The notes below the pieces were generated by a model. It saw nothing but the letters and a program-made list of their open reading frames with translations, did no database searches and was not told where the DNA came from. A stretch of DNA of 43,473 bases, from NCBI RefSeq assembly GCF_009856865.1, contig NZ_WVUD01000033.1:1-43473 (forward strand), in the 5' to 3' direction. Shown one piece after another: positions 32,845 through 42,110 of the stretch. This stretch comes from Solidesulfovibrio aerotolerans (GTDB taxonomy: Bacteria > Desulfobacterota > Desulfovibrionia > Desulfovibrionales > Desulfovibrionaceae). Numbering within the stretch: the stretch's first letter is position 1; each line of letters begins with the position of its first letter. Both the position numbers and the translations under genes were made by a program.

Positions 32845-34434
32845 GTGGGCAGCGACGCGCCACGTAAGAAAGAATACAAGCTCCCGGTCAAGTCCAAGCG
32901 GGTGGAGGATTTCCGTCCTCTGCTCGAAAGCCTGGACGCCCGCGACGAGCTCAACGAAGTCTTTAAGAACCGCATTGCCAAGGCAGTCCAACTCCTTGAC
33001 GACGGCGTTCCCCTTTACCCCAACGACTTTGAAAAAGGCGATGACATCGGGCCTGTGTCCGCCGGCTACGAAGCCCTGGACGACGAAGCCCTGGCGGCCC
33101 TGGGCCGGACCTTTCGGCTGGCCGGGCGCATCGTTTCCCTGCGCTCCTTTGGCAAGGTGGCCTTTTTCACCATCCAGGACGCTTCCGGACGCATCCAGGT
33201 CTTTGCCGAGCGCGAGACGCTCGGGCAGGATGTCTATGCCGTTTTCAAGAAATTCGACATCGGCGACATCGTGGGCGTGGGCGGCAAGCTCTTTCGCACC
33301 AAGACCGGCGAGCTGACGCTGCACGCCGACTCCGTGCGGCTGGTCACCAAGTCCATGCGGCCGCTGCCGGAAAAATACCACGGCTTAAAAGACGTCGAGA
33401 CCCGCTACCGCCAGCGCTATGTCGATCTGATCGTCACGCCGCGGGCGGTGGAGATCTTTAAGATCCGCACCACCATTATCCGGGAATTGCGCGCCTTCCT
33501 CGACGAGTCCGGCTTCATGGAGGTGGAAACCCCCATGATGCAGGCCATCCCCGGCGGGGCCACGGCCCGGCCGTTCGTCACGCACCACAATGCCCTGGAC
33601 ATGCCCCTTTTCATGCGCATCGCCCCGGAGCTCTATCTCAAGCGGCTGCTCGTGGGTGGCTTTGAGAAGGTCTACGAGGTCGGACGCCAATTTCGCAACG
33701 AAGGCGTGTCCACCCGGCACAATCCCGAATTCACCATGTGTGAGTTTTACTGGGCCTATGCCCGCTATACCGACCTCATGGACCTGACCGAGCGCCTTTT
33801 TTCGCGGCTGGCCAAGGCCGTTTCCGGCTCGGACACGGTGGAATACCAGGGCAACGCCATAAACCTCGCCCCGGGTTGGGCGCGGCTGACCTTTCACGAG
33901 TCCATCGAAAAGATCGGCGGCATCGACCCGGCCATCATCAACGATTTCGACGCCGCCAAGGCGCTGGTGGAAAAAAACGGCGAAAAGGTGCTCAAGGGCG
34001 AAAAGCTTGGCAAGGTGCAGGCCAAGCTCTTTGACATCTTCGTCGAGCCAAAACTCATCCAGCCCCATTTCATCTATCACTATCCCACGGAAATCTCGCC
34101 GCTCTCGCGGCGTAACGCCGACAACCCCGAGATCACCGACCGCTTCGAGCTGTTTATCGCCGGTCGGGAAATGGCCAACGCCTTTTCCGAATTAAACGAC
34201 CCCGTGGACCAGCGGCAGCGGTTCGAGGACCAGGTGCGCGAGAAGGAAGCCGGCGATGACGAGGCCCACCGCATGGACGACGACTACGTCCGGGCGCTGG
34301 AGTACGGCATGCCCCCGGCGGCCGGCGAAGGCATCGGCATTGACCGGCTGGTCATGCTGCTCACCGACCAGGCCTCGATCCGCGAAGTGATTCTGTTTCC
34401 GTTGCTGCGGCCCGAAGGCCAGCCGGGTTCATGA
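32845..34434 (+). CDS. lysS: Lysyl-tRNA synthetase, class II
   Basis: A 529-residue protein with a GTG start; GGAG lies seven bases upstream, and the earlier TTG has no site. The N-terminal OB-fold anticodon domain (FRLAGRIVSLRSFGKVAFF) precedes the class II catalytic core: motif 1 around FLDESGFMEVETPMM, motif 2 in YEVGRQFRNEGVSTRHNPEF and motif 3 in GIGIDRLVMLLT. It charges tRNA-Lys with lysine. Its TGA overlaps the lolC ATG, so the lipoprotein-export genes are translated in the same transcript. The length is normal. Confidence 0.96.
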   Translation: MGSDAPRKKEYKLPVKSKRVEDFRPLLESLDARDELNEVFKNRIAKAVQLLDDGVPLYPNDFEKGDDIGPVSAGYEALDDEALAALGRTFRLAGRIVSLRSFGKVAFFTIQDASGRIQVFAERETLGQDVYAVFKKFDIGDIVGVGGKLFRTKTGELTLHADSVRLVTKSMRPLPEKYHGLKDVETRYRQRYVDLIVTPRAVEIFKIRTTIIRELRAFLDESGFMEVETPMMQAIPGGATARPFVTHHNALDMPLFMRIAPELYLKRLLVGGFEKVYEVGRQFRNEGVSTRHNPEFTMCEFYWAYARYTDLMDLTERLFSRLAKAVSGSDTVEYQGNAINLAPGWARLTFHESIEKIGGIDPAIINDFDAAKALVEKNGEKVLKGEKLGKVQAKLFDIFVEPKLIQPHFIYHYPTEISPLSRRNADNPEITDRFELFIAGREMANAFSELNDPVDQRQRFEDQVREKEAGDDEAHRMDDDYVRALEYGMPPAAGEGIGIDRLVMLLTDQASIREVILFPLLRPEGQPGS

Positions 34435-35660
34435 GTTTCGAACTTTTTATTGCCCGGCGCTACTTAACGGCTCGCCAGAAGCAGGCGTTTATCTCGGTTA
34501 TCTCGCTTATCTCCATCCTCGGGGTGGGGCTTGGGGTGGCCTCGCTGATCGTCGTGGTCGGCGTCATGCACGGGTTTTCCACCGAACTGCGCGACAAGAT
34601 CCTTGGCATCAACGCCCACATGGTGGCGGCCGTGGCCGGCGGGGCCGTGCACGATTACCGGGAGCTTATGGCCAAGGCCGAAGCCGTGCCCGGGGTGGCC
34701 GGAGCCACGCCCTTTGTCTATACGGAAGTCATGTTGTCGAGTCCGCGCGGCGTCAAGGGCGTGATCCTGCGCGGCGTGGACCCCGCTTCGGCCGGGAGGG
34801 TGCTGGCGCTTCCCCGGGAAATGATCAGTGGCAGCCTGGATGATCTGACCGCTCCGGGGCTGTTTGCCGGCATCATCGTCGGCCGGGAACTGGCCGACCG
34901 CCTGGGGCTGTCCGTTGGCGACACGGTCAATCTCATGTCGCCGGCCGGCAAGGAAAGTGCTGCCGGATTTTCACCCAAAGTGAAGACCTTTGTGGTGTGC
35001 GGCATGTTTCGCTCGGGCATGTACGAGTACGATTCCACCCTGGCCTACGTGTCCATTCCGGCTGCCCAGGAACTTTTGGGCTTTAAGCGCGATATTGTCA
35101 CCGGCATTGAACTCAAGGCCGATGACGTTGACGCCGTGGACAAGCTGGCCCCGGCCGTGCGTACGGCCCTTGGCGGCCCGCCCTTTTTCGTGCGCACCTG
35201 GATCGACATGAACGGCAATCTGTTTAAGGCCCTGCACCTGGAAAAGACGGCCATGTTCATCATCCTGGTCATGATCGTGGTGGTGGGCTCGTTTTCCATC
35301 ATCACCACCCTCGTCATGCTGGTCATGGAAAAGACCCGCGACATCGCCATCCTCATGTCCATGGGGGCAACCCCGGCGGCGATTCGCACCATTTTCATGC
35401 TCCAGGGGGCCATTATTGGTCTGGTGGGCACGGCCCTGGGCTTCGTGTTGGGGCTGGGGCTGGCCTTGGCCCTGGAAAAGTATCAGTTCATTAAGATTCC
35501 CGGCGACGTGTATCCCATGGACCATCTGCCGGTGAAGCTCGACTGGCCCGATCTGGTCATCATCGGCCTGACCTCCCTGACCCTGTGCTTTCTGGCCACG
35601 CTGTACCCGGCCCGCCAGGCAGCGGGGCTCAAGCCCGTGGAGGCCCTGCGCCATGAGTGA
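34431..35660 (+). CDS. lolC: Lipoprotein-releasing system permease LolC/E
   Basis: A 409-residue inner-membrane protein of the LolC/LolE (MacB-FtsX) type. It has one N-terminal helix (VISLISILGVGLGVASLIVV), a large periplasmic domain (about residues 45-270) and three C-terminal helices (for example MFIILVMIVVVGSFSIITTL), ending LYPARQAAGLKPVEALRHE. With LolD it extracts mature lipoproteins from the inner membrane for the outer membrane. Only one permease gene is present, so it probably forms a homodimer (LolF-like use). It overlaps lysS by 4 and lolD by 8 bases. Confidence 0.93.
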   Translation: MSFELFIARRYLTARQKQAFISVISLISILGVGLGVASLIVVVGVMHGFSTELRDKILGINAHMVAAVAGGAVHDYRELMAKAEAVPGVAGATPFVYTEVMLSSPRGVKGVILRGVDPASAGRVLALPREMISGSLDDLTAPGLFAGIIVGRELADRLGLSVGDTVNLMSPAGKESAAGFSPKVKTFVVCGMFRSGMYEYDSTLAYVSIPAAQELLGFKRDIVTGIELKADDVDAVDKLAPAVRTALGGPPFFVRTWIDMNGNLFKALHLEKTAMFIILVMIVVVGSFSIITTLVMLVMEKTRDIAILMSMGATPAAIRTIFMLQGAIIGLVGTALGFVLGLGLALALEKYQFIKIPGDVYPMDHLPVKLDWPDLVIIGLTSLTLCFLATLYPARQAAGLKPVEALRHE

Positions 35661-36351
35661 GGCGCTGTATGAACTGCGGCAGGTCCGCAAGGTCTATCAG
35701 GGCCCGGCCGAGGAAGTGACGGTTTTAAGCGGGCTGGACTTCACCATCGCCCCGGGCGACTCCCTGGCAATCCTTGGAGCCTCGGGTTCGGGAAAATCTT
35801 CCCTGCTGCATCTTTTGGGCGCATTGGATCAGCCGACCTCGGGAACGATCCATTTTGCCGGTCGCGATCTGGCAAAATTGACCGTGAAAGAGGCGGCAAC
35901 GATACGTAACCGTGAGATTGGATTCGTTTTTCAGTTTCACCATCTGCTGCCCGAATTCAGCACGCTGGAGAATGTGGCCATGCCGGCCCTGATCGCCGGG
36001 GTCGAAAGAAAACAAGCTTTTGCCCAGGCCAGGGAATCTTTGTCGCTCGTAGGACTTGATGAAAGGGCCGAACACAGGGTAACAACCCTTTCCGGGGGAG
36101 AGAGACAGAGGGCGGCCATCGCCCGTGCTGTGCTTTTGCGGCCGTCTGTTCTGTTGGCCGACGAACCCACCGGTAACCTCGACGAAGCCACTGGCGGCAG
36201 GGTCGGCGAAATGCTCGCCCGCCTCAACGCCGAGCTTGGCATGACGTTGGTTGTGGTAACCCACAACCATAACCTGGCCGCTCTGATGGGCCGGAGACTG
36301 GAGCTGCAGGGTGGAGAACTCTATGCGCGGAATGAAACACTTCGGTCTTAA
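35653..36351 (+). CDS. lolD: Lipoprotein-releasing system ATPase LolD
   Basis: A 232-residue ABC ATPase with Walker A LGASGSGKSSLLHLLGALD, a Q-loop with FVFQFHHLLPEFSTLENV, the signature LSGGERQRAAIARA, Walker B VLLADEPTGNLD and a switch His in VVTHNHNLA. It powers lipoprotein release with LolC. The gene overlaps bamA by 29 bases at its 3' end, which points to coupled translation of two outer-membrane biogenesis steps. Confidence 0.95.
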   Translation: MSEALYELRQVRKVYQGPAEEVTVLSGLDFTIAPGDSLAILGASGSGKSSLLHLLGALDQPTSGTIHFAGRDLAKLTVKEAATIRNREIGFVFQFHHLLPEFSTLENVAMPALIAGVERKQAFAQARESLSLVGLDERAEHRVTTLSGGERQRAAIARAVLLRPSVLLADEPTGNLDEATGGRVGEMLARLNAELGMTLVVVTHNHNLAALMGRRLELQGGELYARNETLRS

Positions 36352-38971
36352 AGGGCTGTTGCTGGTCGCGTGCCTGGTATTGGCCGCCGGACAGGCCTTG
36401 GCCCAGTCCGGCAAAGTACTGGTTGTGCCCTTTGAGATTAATGCAGCCGATGCGTTGCGTTCCGTCCAGGGAAGCCTGCCTCAAATGCTGGCCGACAAGC
36501 TCAAAGCCGGCGGCGTCGCCGCCCAGGCTGAAAGCGGCAAGACCGCAGCGGATCTGGCCGCAGCCCGCAAACTGGCCGCCGGGGTGCGGGCCGAATACGT
36601 CGTATTTGGCAGCATCTCCAAAGTCGGTGAGGGATTAAGTCTCGACGCCCGGGTGGCCAAAGTCGCCGGCGGCGAGGCCCAACCCGTGTTTGCCTCGGCC
36701 AAAAACGTCATGGCCCTGGACGCCGCTGCTGCCGAACTGGCGGACAAGATCCGGCCCCTGGTTTCGGCCGTGGGCGGGTCCGACCGCATCGTTGCGGTGG
36801 ATGTCGAGGGGAACTCGATCCTCGACAAGGAAGTGGTCATCCTTAAGATCCAAAGCCAGGTCAACCAGCCCTACGACCCCAAGACCGTCAATGACGACGT
36901 CAAAAAACTCTTCGATATGGGCTACTTCGACGATGTTCAGGTTCGCCTTGAAGCCGCTCCCGGCGGCAAACGCCTGACCTTTGTGGTCAAGGAAAAACCC
37001 CGCATCCAGGCCATCGGCGTCACCGGCAACGGCGACGTGAAAAAAGACGATGTTCTGGAAGCCATGTCCACCAAGTCCGGCGGCGTGCTCAACTTGAAAG
37101 TGCTGGCCGACGACCTGGGCAAGATCCGCGAGCTTTACAGCAAAAAAGGCTACTACAAGACCGAAGTCACCTACGAGTTGGAGCAGACCGATCCCCGCAT
37201 CGCCCGCCTCAACATCGTCATCAAGGAGCCCAAAAAGCTCTATATCAAGGAAGTCAAGGTCGAAGGGGCCAAGCAGATCAGCGCCGGCGACCTGACCTCC
37301 GAACTGGCCACCTCCACCCGCCATTTCTGGTCCTGGGTCACTGGTTCGGGCGTGCTCAAGGAAGAAATGCTGGAGCGCGACGCCGCCGCCCTGGAAGCCT
37401 ACTACGCCAACCGGGGCTTTGTGGACGCCAAAGTCGGCCAGCCCGAGGTCATCTACGGCGACGACGGCATCACCGTGATCTTCCGGGTGGAAGAGGGCGA
37501 TCGCTACAAGGTCGGTACGGTCACCTTTAGCGGCGACCTCCTCTACGATCAGCCCAAGCTCATGGAGCGCATCAAGCTCGACGAGTTGGCCTCGTCCGGC
37601 GAATACTTCAATCGGTCAGTGGTTCGCGACGACTTAAACGCCCTGGCCGAGTTGTATGCCGATGACGGTTACGCTTTTGCCGAAGCCGATGTGGACATGC
37701 AAAAGCACACCGACACCAAGTCCATCGACATCGCCTATCAAATCGTTAAGGGCCGCAAGGTCTACGTGCGGCGCGTCACCATCGAAGGCAACGACAAGAC
37801 CCGCGACAACGTCATCCGCCGCGAAGTCAAACTGGCCGACGGCGATCTGTTCTCGGGCTCCAAGCTGCGCCGCTCCAACGAGCGCCTGGACAAGCTCGAA
37901 TACTTTGAAAAGCTCGATATCGAGACTGTGCCTACCGACAATCCGGCCGAAGTGGACATCAAGGTCAAGGTCAAAGACAAGAACACCGGTGCCATCAGCC
38001 TCGGTGCAGGTTACTCCACCTCGGACAGCGTGTTCTTCGGCGGTTCCGTCGAAGAGAAGAACCTCTTCGGCAAGGGCTATAACGCCAAGTTCCAGGGAAT
38101 GTTTAGCGGCACGTCCAGCCGTGGCATCCTCTCGTTTACCAACCCCCATGTCTACGATTCCAAGCTGGCCATGGGAACCGACATCTATCAGGTCTATAAG
38201 GCCTACGACGACTTCAAGAAATCAACCACCGGTGCCAAGCTGCGGTTCGCCTATCCGCTTGGCGAATATACGATCCTGTCCTGGGATTACCGCCTGGATC
38301 ACTACCACATCTACCACACCAACTACATGGCCTCCAGCGTGATCACCGAATCCGCCGGTTGGCACTGGACCAGCGCCGTCTACGCCCAGATTGATCGGGA
38401 CACGGTGGACAGCGCCACCAAGCCCACCAAGGGCACCAAGAACACGTTGTCCTTTGAATATGCCGGTGGCATCGTTGGCGGCGACGACGCCTACGTCAAG
38501 CCGATGTTTACTTCCAACGTCTTCTACCCGCTGCCCTTTGACAGTGTTTTCCACTGGCGCGGTCAGGTCGGAACCCTGCTCCCCAACATGGGCGGCGACA
38601 TTCCGGTCTACGAGCGCTTCTACCTTGGCGGCATCAACAACGTGCGCGGCTACGAACTCGACAAGATTTCGCCCCGCGATCCCTGGACCCATGAGCGTAT
38701 CGGCGGCAAGGCCGAATTCTTCACCAACTTTGAAACCATCTTCCCTCTGAGCAAGTCCAACGGCCTGTACGGCGTGGCCTTCTTTGACGCCGGTAATTCC
38801 TGGATGTCTGTCACCGATGTCGACTTCGACATGTACAGAGGCGTCGGTGCCGGCGTACGCTGGTATTCCCCGCTGGGACTCATCCGGGTGGAATACGGCT
38901 ACGGTCTCGACGCTGCAGACCACAACATGAATCCGTCGCAGGTCGGTTTCTCCATGGGGTCCACGTTCTAG
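36323..38971 (+). CDS. bamA: Outer-membrane assembly factor BamA with extra N-terminal domain
   Basis: An 882-residue protein; ATG 36323 follows GGTGGAG by seven bases. The signal peptide ends GQALAQ. Residues about 27-155 form an extra domain resembling the TolB/FlgO N-terminal fold (KVLVVPFEINAADALRSVQG, AEYVVFGSISKVGEG). Five POTRA domains follow (starting near DRIVAVDVEGNS, RIQAIGVTGNG, LYIKEVKVEGA, KVGTVTFSGDL and VYVRRVTIEGN), then the 16-strand barrel with the VRGYE motif in GGINNVRGYELD, ending with the beta-signal Phe (GFSMGSTF). It inserts outer-membrane proteins. E. coli BamA is about 810 residues; the excess is the N-terminal domain. Confidence 0.95.
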   Translation: MRGMKHFGLKGLLLVACLVLAAGQALAQSGKVLVVPFEINAADALRSVQGSLPQMLADKLKAGGVAAQAESGKTAADLAAARKLAAGVRAEYVVFGSISKVGEGLSLDARVAKVAGGEAQPVFASAKNVMALDAAAAELADKIRPLVSAVGGSDRIVAVDVEGNSILDKEVVILKIQSQVNQPYDPKTVNDDVKKLFDMGYFDDVQVRLEAAPGGKRLTFVVKEKPRIQAIGVTGNGDVKKDDVLEAMSTKSGGVLNLKVLADDLGKIRELYSKKGYYKTEVTYELEQTDPRIARLNIVIKEPKKLYIKEVKVEGAKQISAGDLTSELATSTRHFWSWVTGSGVLKEEMLERDAAALEAYYANRGFVDAKVGQPEVIYGDDGITVIFRVEEGDRYKVGTVTFSGDLLYDQPKLMERIKLDELASSGEYFNRSVVRDDLNALAELYADDGYAFAEADVDMQKHTDTKSIDIAYQIVKGRKVYVRRVTIEGNDKTRDNVIRREVKLADGDLFSGSKLRRSNERLDKLEYFEKLDIETVPTDNPAEVDIKVKVKDKNTGAISLGAGYSTSDSVFFGGSVEEKNLFGKGYNAKFQGMFSGTSSRGILSFTNPHVYDSKLAMGTDIYQVYKAYDDFKKSTTGAKLRFAYPLGEYTILSWDYRLDHYHIYHTNYMASSVITESAGWHWTSAVYAQIDRDTVDSATKPTKGTKNTLSFEYAGGIVGGDDAYVKPMFTSNVFYPLPFDSVFHWRGQVGTLLPNMGGDIPVYERFYLGGINNVRGYELDKISPRDPWTHERIGGKAEFFTNFETIFPLSKSNGLYGVAFFDAGNSWMSVTDVDFDMYRGVGAGVRWYSPLGLIRVEYGYGLDAADHNMNPSQVGFSMGSTF

Positions 38972-39089
38972 ACTGTCGATTTGCGGGGTCGGCCGGCGGC
39001 CCCCCAGAGTCGCGGCGGTCCGTTTGCGAGAGCAAAGCACCGGGGGGCAGGCGCCCCCTGCAAACAGGAAATCTGGAAGGAGCTTTATA

Positions 39090-39596
39090 ATGCGCGTTAT
39101 GTTTCGGGTTCTGATCGTGTTGGCCGTTTTGGCTGTGCCCCTGGCGGCTCAGGCCCAGGGCAAAATCGGCATCATCAATCTTGATGAAGCCATGTCCAAC
39201 TCCAGTGCCGGCAAGTCGGCTCTCGGCAGCCTCAAGTCCAAGTTTGAATCTCGTGAAAAAGCCTTGGCTGCCACGGGCGACGAACTGAAAAGAATGCAGG
39301 AAGAGCTGCAAAAGAAAAGCGTGGCGCTGTCCCAGGATGCCATGAAGACCAAGGCCGCTGACTTCGAAGGCAAGGCGCGCAAGTACCTGGAAGACCGCAA
39401 CAAGCTCCAGCAGGAAGAGCAGCAGGCCCAGCAGGGCGTGCTCCAGCCCCTGCTGACCCGTTTGCAGAAGGTCGTCAGCGATTATGCCGTTAGAAACGGC
39501 TACACCGTGATCCTGGAAGCCCGCAGTGTCCCGTATTTTGATCCCAAGCTCGATGTGACGGCGGCCATCCAGGCCGAGTTCGACAAGAGCAAATAA
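39090..39596 (+). CDS. skp: Periplasmic chaperone Skp/OmpH
   Basis: A 168-residue protein; GGAAGGAG precedes the ATG. The signal peptide ends PLAAQAQ. The Skp layout is clear: a short beta core (GKIGIINLDEAM), a long coiled-coil tentacle pair (ALAATGDELKRMQEELQKKS to EEQQAQQGV), then the core again (VISDYAVRNGYTVILEARS type) and YFDPKLDVTAAIQAEFDKSK. It holds unfolded outer-membrane proteins on the way to BamA, encoded just upstream. LpxD, which often follows, is absent. Confidence 0.93.
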   Translation: MRVMFRVLIVLAVLAVPLAAQAQGKIGIINLDEAMSNSSAGKSALGSLKSKFESREKALAATGDELKRMQEELQKKSVALSQDAMKTKAADFEGKARKYLEDRNKLQQEEQQAQQGVLQPLLTRLQKVVSDYAVRNGYTVILEARSVPYFDPKLDVTAAIQAEFDKSK

Positions 39597-39618
39597 GGCC
39601 AAGCCAGGCAACTTTCAG

Positions 39619-39650
39619 GGCCGGGACGCACAACGTCCCGGCCTTTTTTT
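39619..39650 (+). terminator. Rho-independent terminator between skp and fabZ
   Basis: GGCCGGGACG, loop CACAA, CGTCCCGGCC, then seven T. It separates the lysS-to-skp operon from fabZ unless read through. Confidence 0.95.
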
Positions 39651-39667
39651 ACATGGAGGAACAGACT

Positions 39668-40135
39668 ATGACCGCAGAACAAACCGCCGGCGTCATCACC
39701 ATTGCCGAGATCAAAAAGCTGTTGCCCCACCGCTATCCCTTTTTGCTTGTGGATCGGGTGCTTGCTTTTGTCCCTGGGGAATCCATTACGGCCATTAAGA
39801 ATGTGACCATCAACGAGCCTTTTTTCCAGGGGCATTTCCCAGACGCCCCCATCATGCCCGGCATGCTTATCCTGGAAGCTCTGGCCCAGGCCGGCGGCAT
39901 CCTGGTATCCAAATCCCTGGAAGGACCCTTGGGCAGCCGGATCTTTATGTTTACCGGGGTGGAAAAGGCCAAATTCCGCCGTCCGGTGGTTCCCGGCGAC
40001 CAGCTTGTTTTGCGCTGTTTTGACATCAAGCGCCGGCTGACCCTGTGCAAAATGCGGGCGCAGGCGTTGGTTGCCGATCAGGTGGTGGCCGAGGCCGAAC
40101 TGAGCGCCGCCGTAGTTGAGGCCGGGGCGCTGTAG
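39668..40135 (+). CDS. fabZ: 3-hydroxyacyl-ACP dehydratase FabZ
   Basis: A 155-residue hot-dog-fold enzyme; GGAGG precedes this ATG, so an ATG 15 bases upstream is not the start. Motifs are LLPHRYPFLLVDRVL, the catalytic His in GHFPDAPIMPGMLILEALAQ with the catalytic Glu, and FTGVEKAKFRRPVVPGD. It dehydrates 3-hydroxyacyl-ACP in fatty acid synthesis. The start codon lies 18 bases after the terminator T-run, so its promoter must overlap the hairpin, or expression depends on readthrough. Confidence 0.96.
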   Translation: MTAEQTAGVITIAEIKKLLPHRYPFLLVDRVLAFVPGESITAIKNVTINEPFFQGHFPDAPIMPGMLILEALAQAGGILVSKSLEGPLGSRIFMFTGVEKAKFRRPVVPGDQLVLRCFDIKRRLTLCKMRAQALVADQVVAEAELSAAVVEAGAL

Positions 40136-40374
40136 AGCCTGTCGGTCATTCGACGGGGGAGGCAGCCAAGGGCCGCGTGCTGTTTTCCCGGCAATGCGGG
40201 CTCCTGTGGCCCGGGGAGATGGTCCGACAAAGCCACGCCAGCGCCCTGGGGCGGTTTTCCAGTGACGACGGCCCCGTGGCGCGGGGATATGGTTCCACAG
40301 ATATCGGCCTGCGCCGGGTGCCGGCTTCCTGGCGACGAGGAACCGGACAGCGGTGGCAGTGGGGACCGTGTGGT

Positions 40375-42087
40375 TTAGGCGGGGGCCGGGCCAGCGAGGA
40401 AATCGCTGAGGTCCAGGCGTCGTTCCAGGCGGGCGCTGTCGGCTTCCACCACGTCGATATTGTCGTCAAGAAGGCGCACCAATCGCTGGTCGATGCGACC
40501 GGCCCGGGCCTCCTGCCACAACACGCCAAGGGCCTTTTCACGGGGCAGGGCTGGTTTGTAGTGGCGGGCCATGGTGATGGCATCGTAGATATCGACGATG
40601 GCAATGATGCGGCTTTGCAGCAGGATGTCCGGGGCCAGGAGTTTGCCCGGATACCCGGAACCGTCCAAGCGTTCGTGGTGCTGGGAGATGATGGGCAGCA
40701 GGCGCCGCATGTTTTCGGGAAAGGGAATGTGCTTGAGGATTCGGTGGCTTTCCTCGGGGTGGCGCTCGATCTCCAGACGTTCATCCGGGGTGAGATTGCC
40801 CCGGGCGATGAGCAGGCAGGCGATTTCCGCAGCGGTAAGCACCGGCAGGCTGGCGTCGCCGATACGGATCTCCCTGGCCCCGAGGCGGGTGACCAGCGCG
40901 GCATCTTCTTCAGAAACAGTGTCTGCTGCATTGATCCGGCACAGTTCGGAAAAATCCATGGCGTAATTCTGGCCGGCCGTCATTTCAAGCAGACTGATCC
41001 GCTGGCCGATGACTTTCATGACGCCGGCCGAAAGCCGTGTGGCCTTGGTCAGGACTTCCTCGCGGATGCCGATCTTGCCGACGTCGTGCAACAGGCCTGC
41101 GTAGAGCAGTTCTTCCAGGTCATGGGGCGAAAACGTCACATCCGGGAAAAACGTGCGGTCCAGGTGCACGGTGCGGGCCAGGGCCACACCCAGACGGGCC
41201 ACCCGTTGGGAATGGCCGGCGGTGAACGGATCGCGGGCATCGATGGCTGTGGCCAGGGCCTGCATGAGGGAATTGATCAGCGTCTGGATGGATTCAAAAT
41301 GCAGGGCGTTGCCTGTGGCAATGCCGGCCACCGTGGCCAGGGTGCCTATATATTGGAGATGGTTGGCCTCAAAGAGCATGGGGGCAGCACCGCCAAGGAC
41401 CAGCATGCCCACACACCGGTTGGCGGCAACCAGGGGCGAGAGCAGCATGGAGGACAGGGGCGCTTCCTGGTTCCAGCGGCTGTCGGCGTCAAGGTCATTG
41501 ACGATCTCACCTTTCTGGCTGCAGTCGATGGCGCGGAACAGGGCGGAGTTGGCAACCGGGTCGAGGCAACTCCGGGCGTTGTCGCCAAAGGCGCAGGCTG
41601 GGATGAAATCCGTTTCACCCGGGGCGCGCAAAAAGACCATGCCCACTTCGGCCGGCAGTTCCCCGCGCCGGCATTCATCCAGCAGCGCCTGGGCCACATC
41701 GCGCGGTCGCAAAGAACCGTTTAAGCCGAGTGTGGCCCGGTGAAGCAGAGAAATTTCACGGTATTTGGCCAGGGTTTCCCCAGCCAGGGCGCGGCGCAAG
41801 GCCTCACCGTCAATGAGCGCTTCCAGGCAGCCGGCTACAAACCGGATAAGTTCTGGCAGGCGATCATCGGCACTGTCCTGGGGGATGTGGTCGGGCGGTG
41901 GGGAGACAGCCAGGTAGCCAAGGAGACAGCCGTCAAGGCGAAGCGGTTCCAGGCGGCACTGCGGTTCTGGTGCCGCTGCGACAGCATCAAGCACCGCGAC
42001 GCGCCAACCTGGTCCGAGCAAGGATTGGGCCTGAGCAAGCAGTGGGGCTAATGCCCTTTTTTTGAGCAGTCGCTGCAAAGGAACCAT
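40375..42087 (-). CDS. GAF and HD-GYP domain phosphodiesterase
   Basis: A 570-residue protein. The N-terminal half is GAF-like (EISLLHRATLGLNGSLRP to VGMLVLGGAAPMLFEANHLQ). The HD-GYP domain starts near DARDPFTAGHSQRVARLGVA, with the HD pair in YAGLLHDVGKIGIREEVLTK and the signature HHERLDGSGYPGKLLAP. HD-GYP enzymes break down cyclic di-GMP. Between the HDxGKIGI helix and the LTPDERLEIERHPEES helix lies an insertion of roughly 75 residues, absent from the core fold. The response regulator gene 23 bases upstream is probably co-transcribed, and the PilZ proteins in this window are possible effectors. Confidence 0.9.
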   Translation of the reverse strand: MVPLQRLLKKRALAPLLAQAQSLLGPGWRVAVLDAVAAAPEPQCRLEPLRLDGCLLGYLAVSPPPDHIPQDSADDRLPELIRFVAGCLEALIDGEALRRALAGETLAKYREISLLHRATLGLNGSLRPRDVAQALLDECRRGELPAEVGMVFLRAPGETDFIPACAFGDNARSCLDPVANSALFRAIDCSQKGEIVNDLDADSRWNQEAPLSSMLLSPLVAANRCVGMLVLGGAAPMLFEANHLQYIGTLATVAGIATGNALHFESIQTLINSLMQALATAIDARDPFTAGHSQRVARLGVALARTVHLDRTFFPDVTFSPHDLEELLYAGLLHDVGKIGIREEVLTKATRLSAGVMKVIGQRISLLEMTAGQNYAMDFSELCRINAADTVSEEDAALVTRLGAREIRIGDASLPVLTAAEIACLLIARGNLTPDERLEIERHPEESHRILKHIPFPENMRRLLPIISQHHERLDGSGYPGKLLAPDILLQSRIIAIVDIYDAITMARHYKPALPREKALGVLWQEARAGRIDQRLVRLLDDNIDVVEADSARLERRLDLSDFLAGPAPA

Positions 42088-42110
42088 GGCAAGGAGTCCC
42101 GAGGCCCCGA

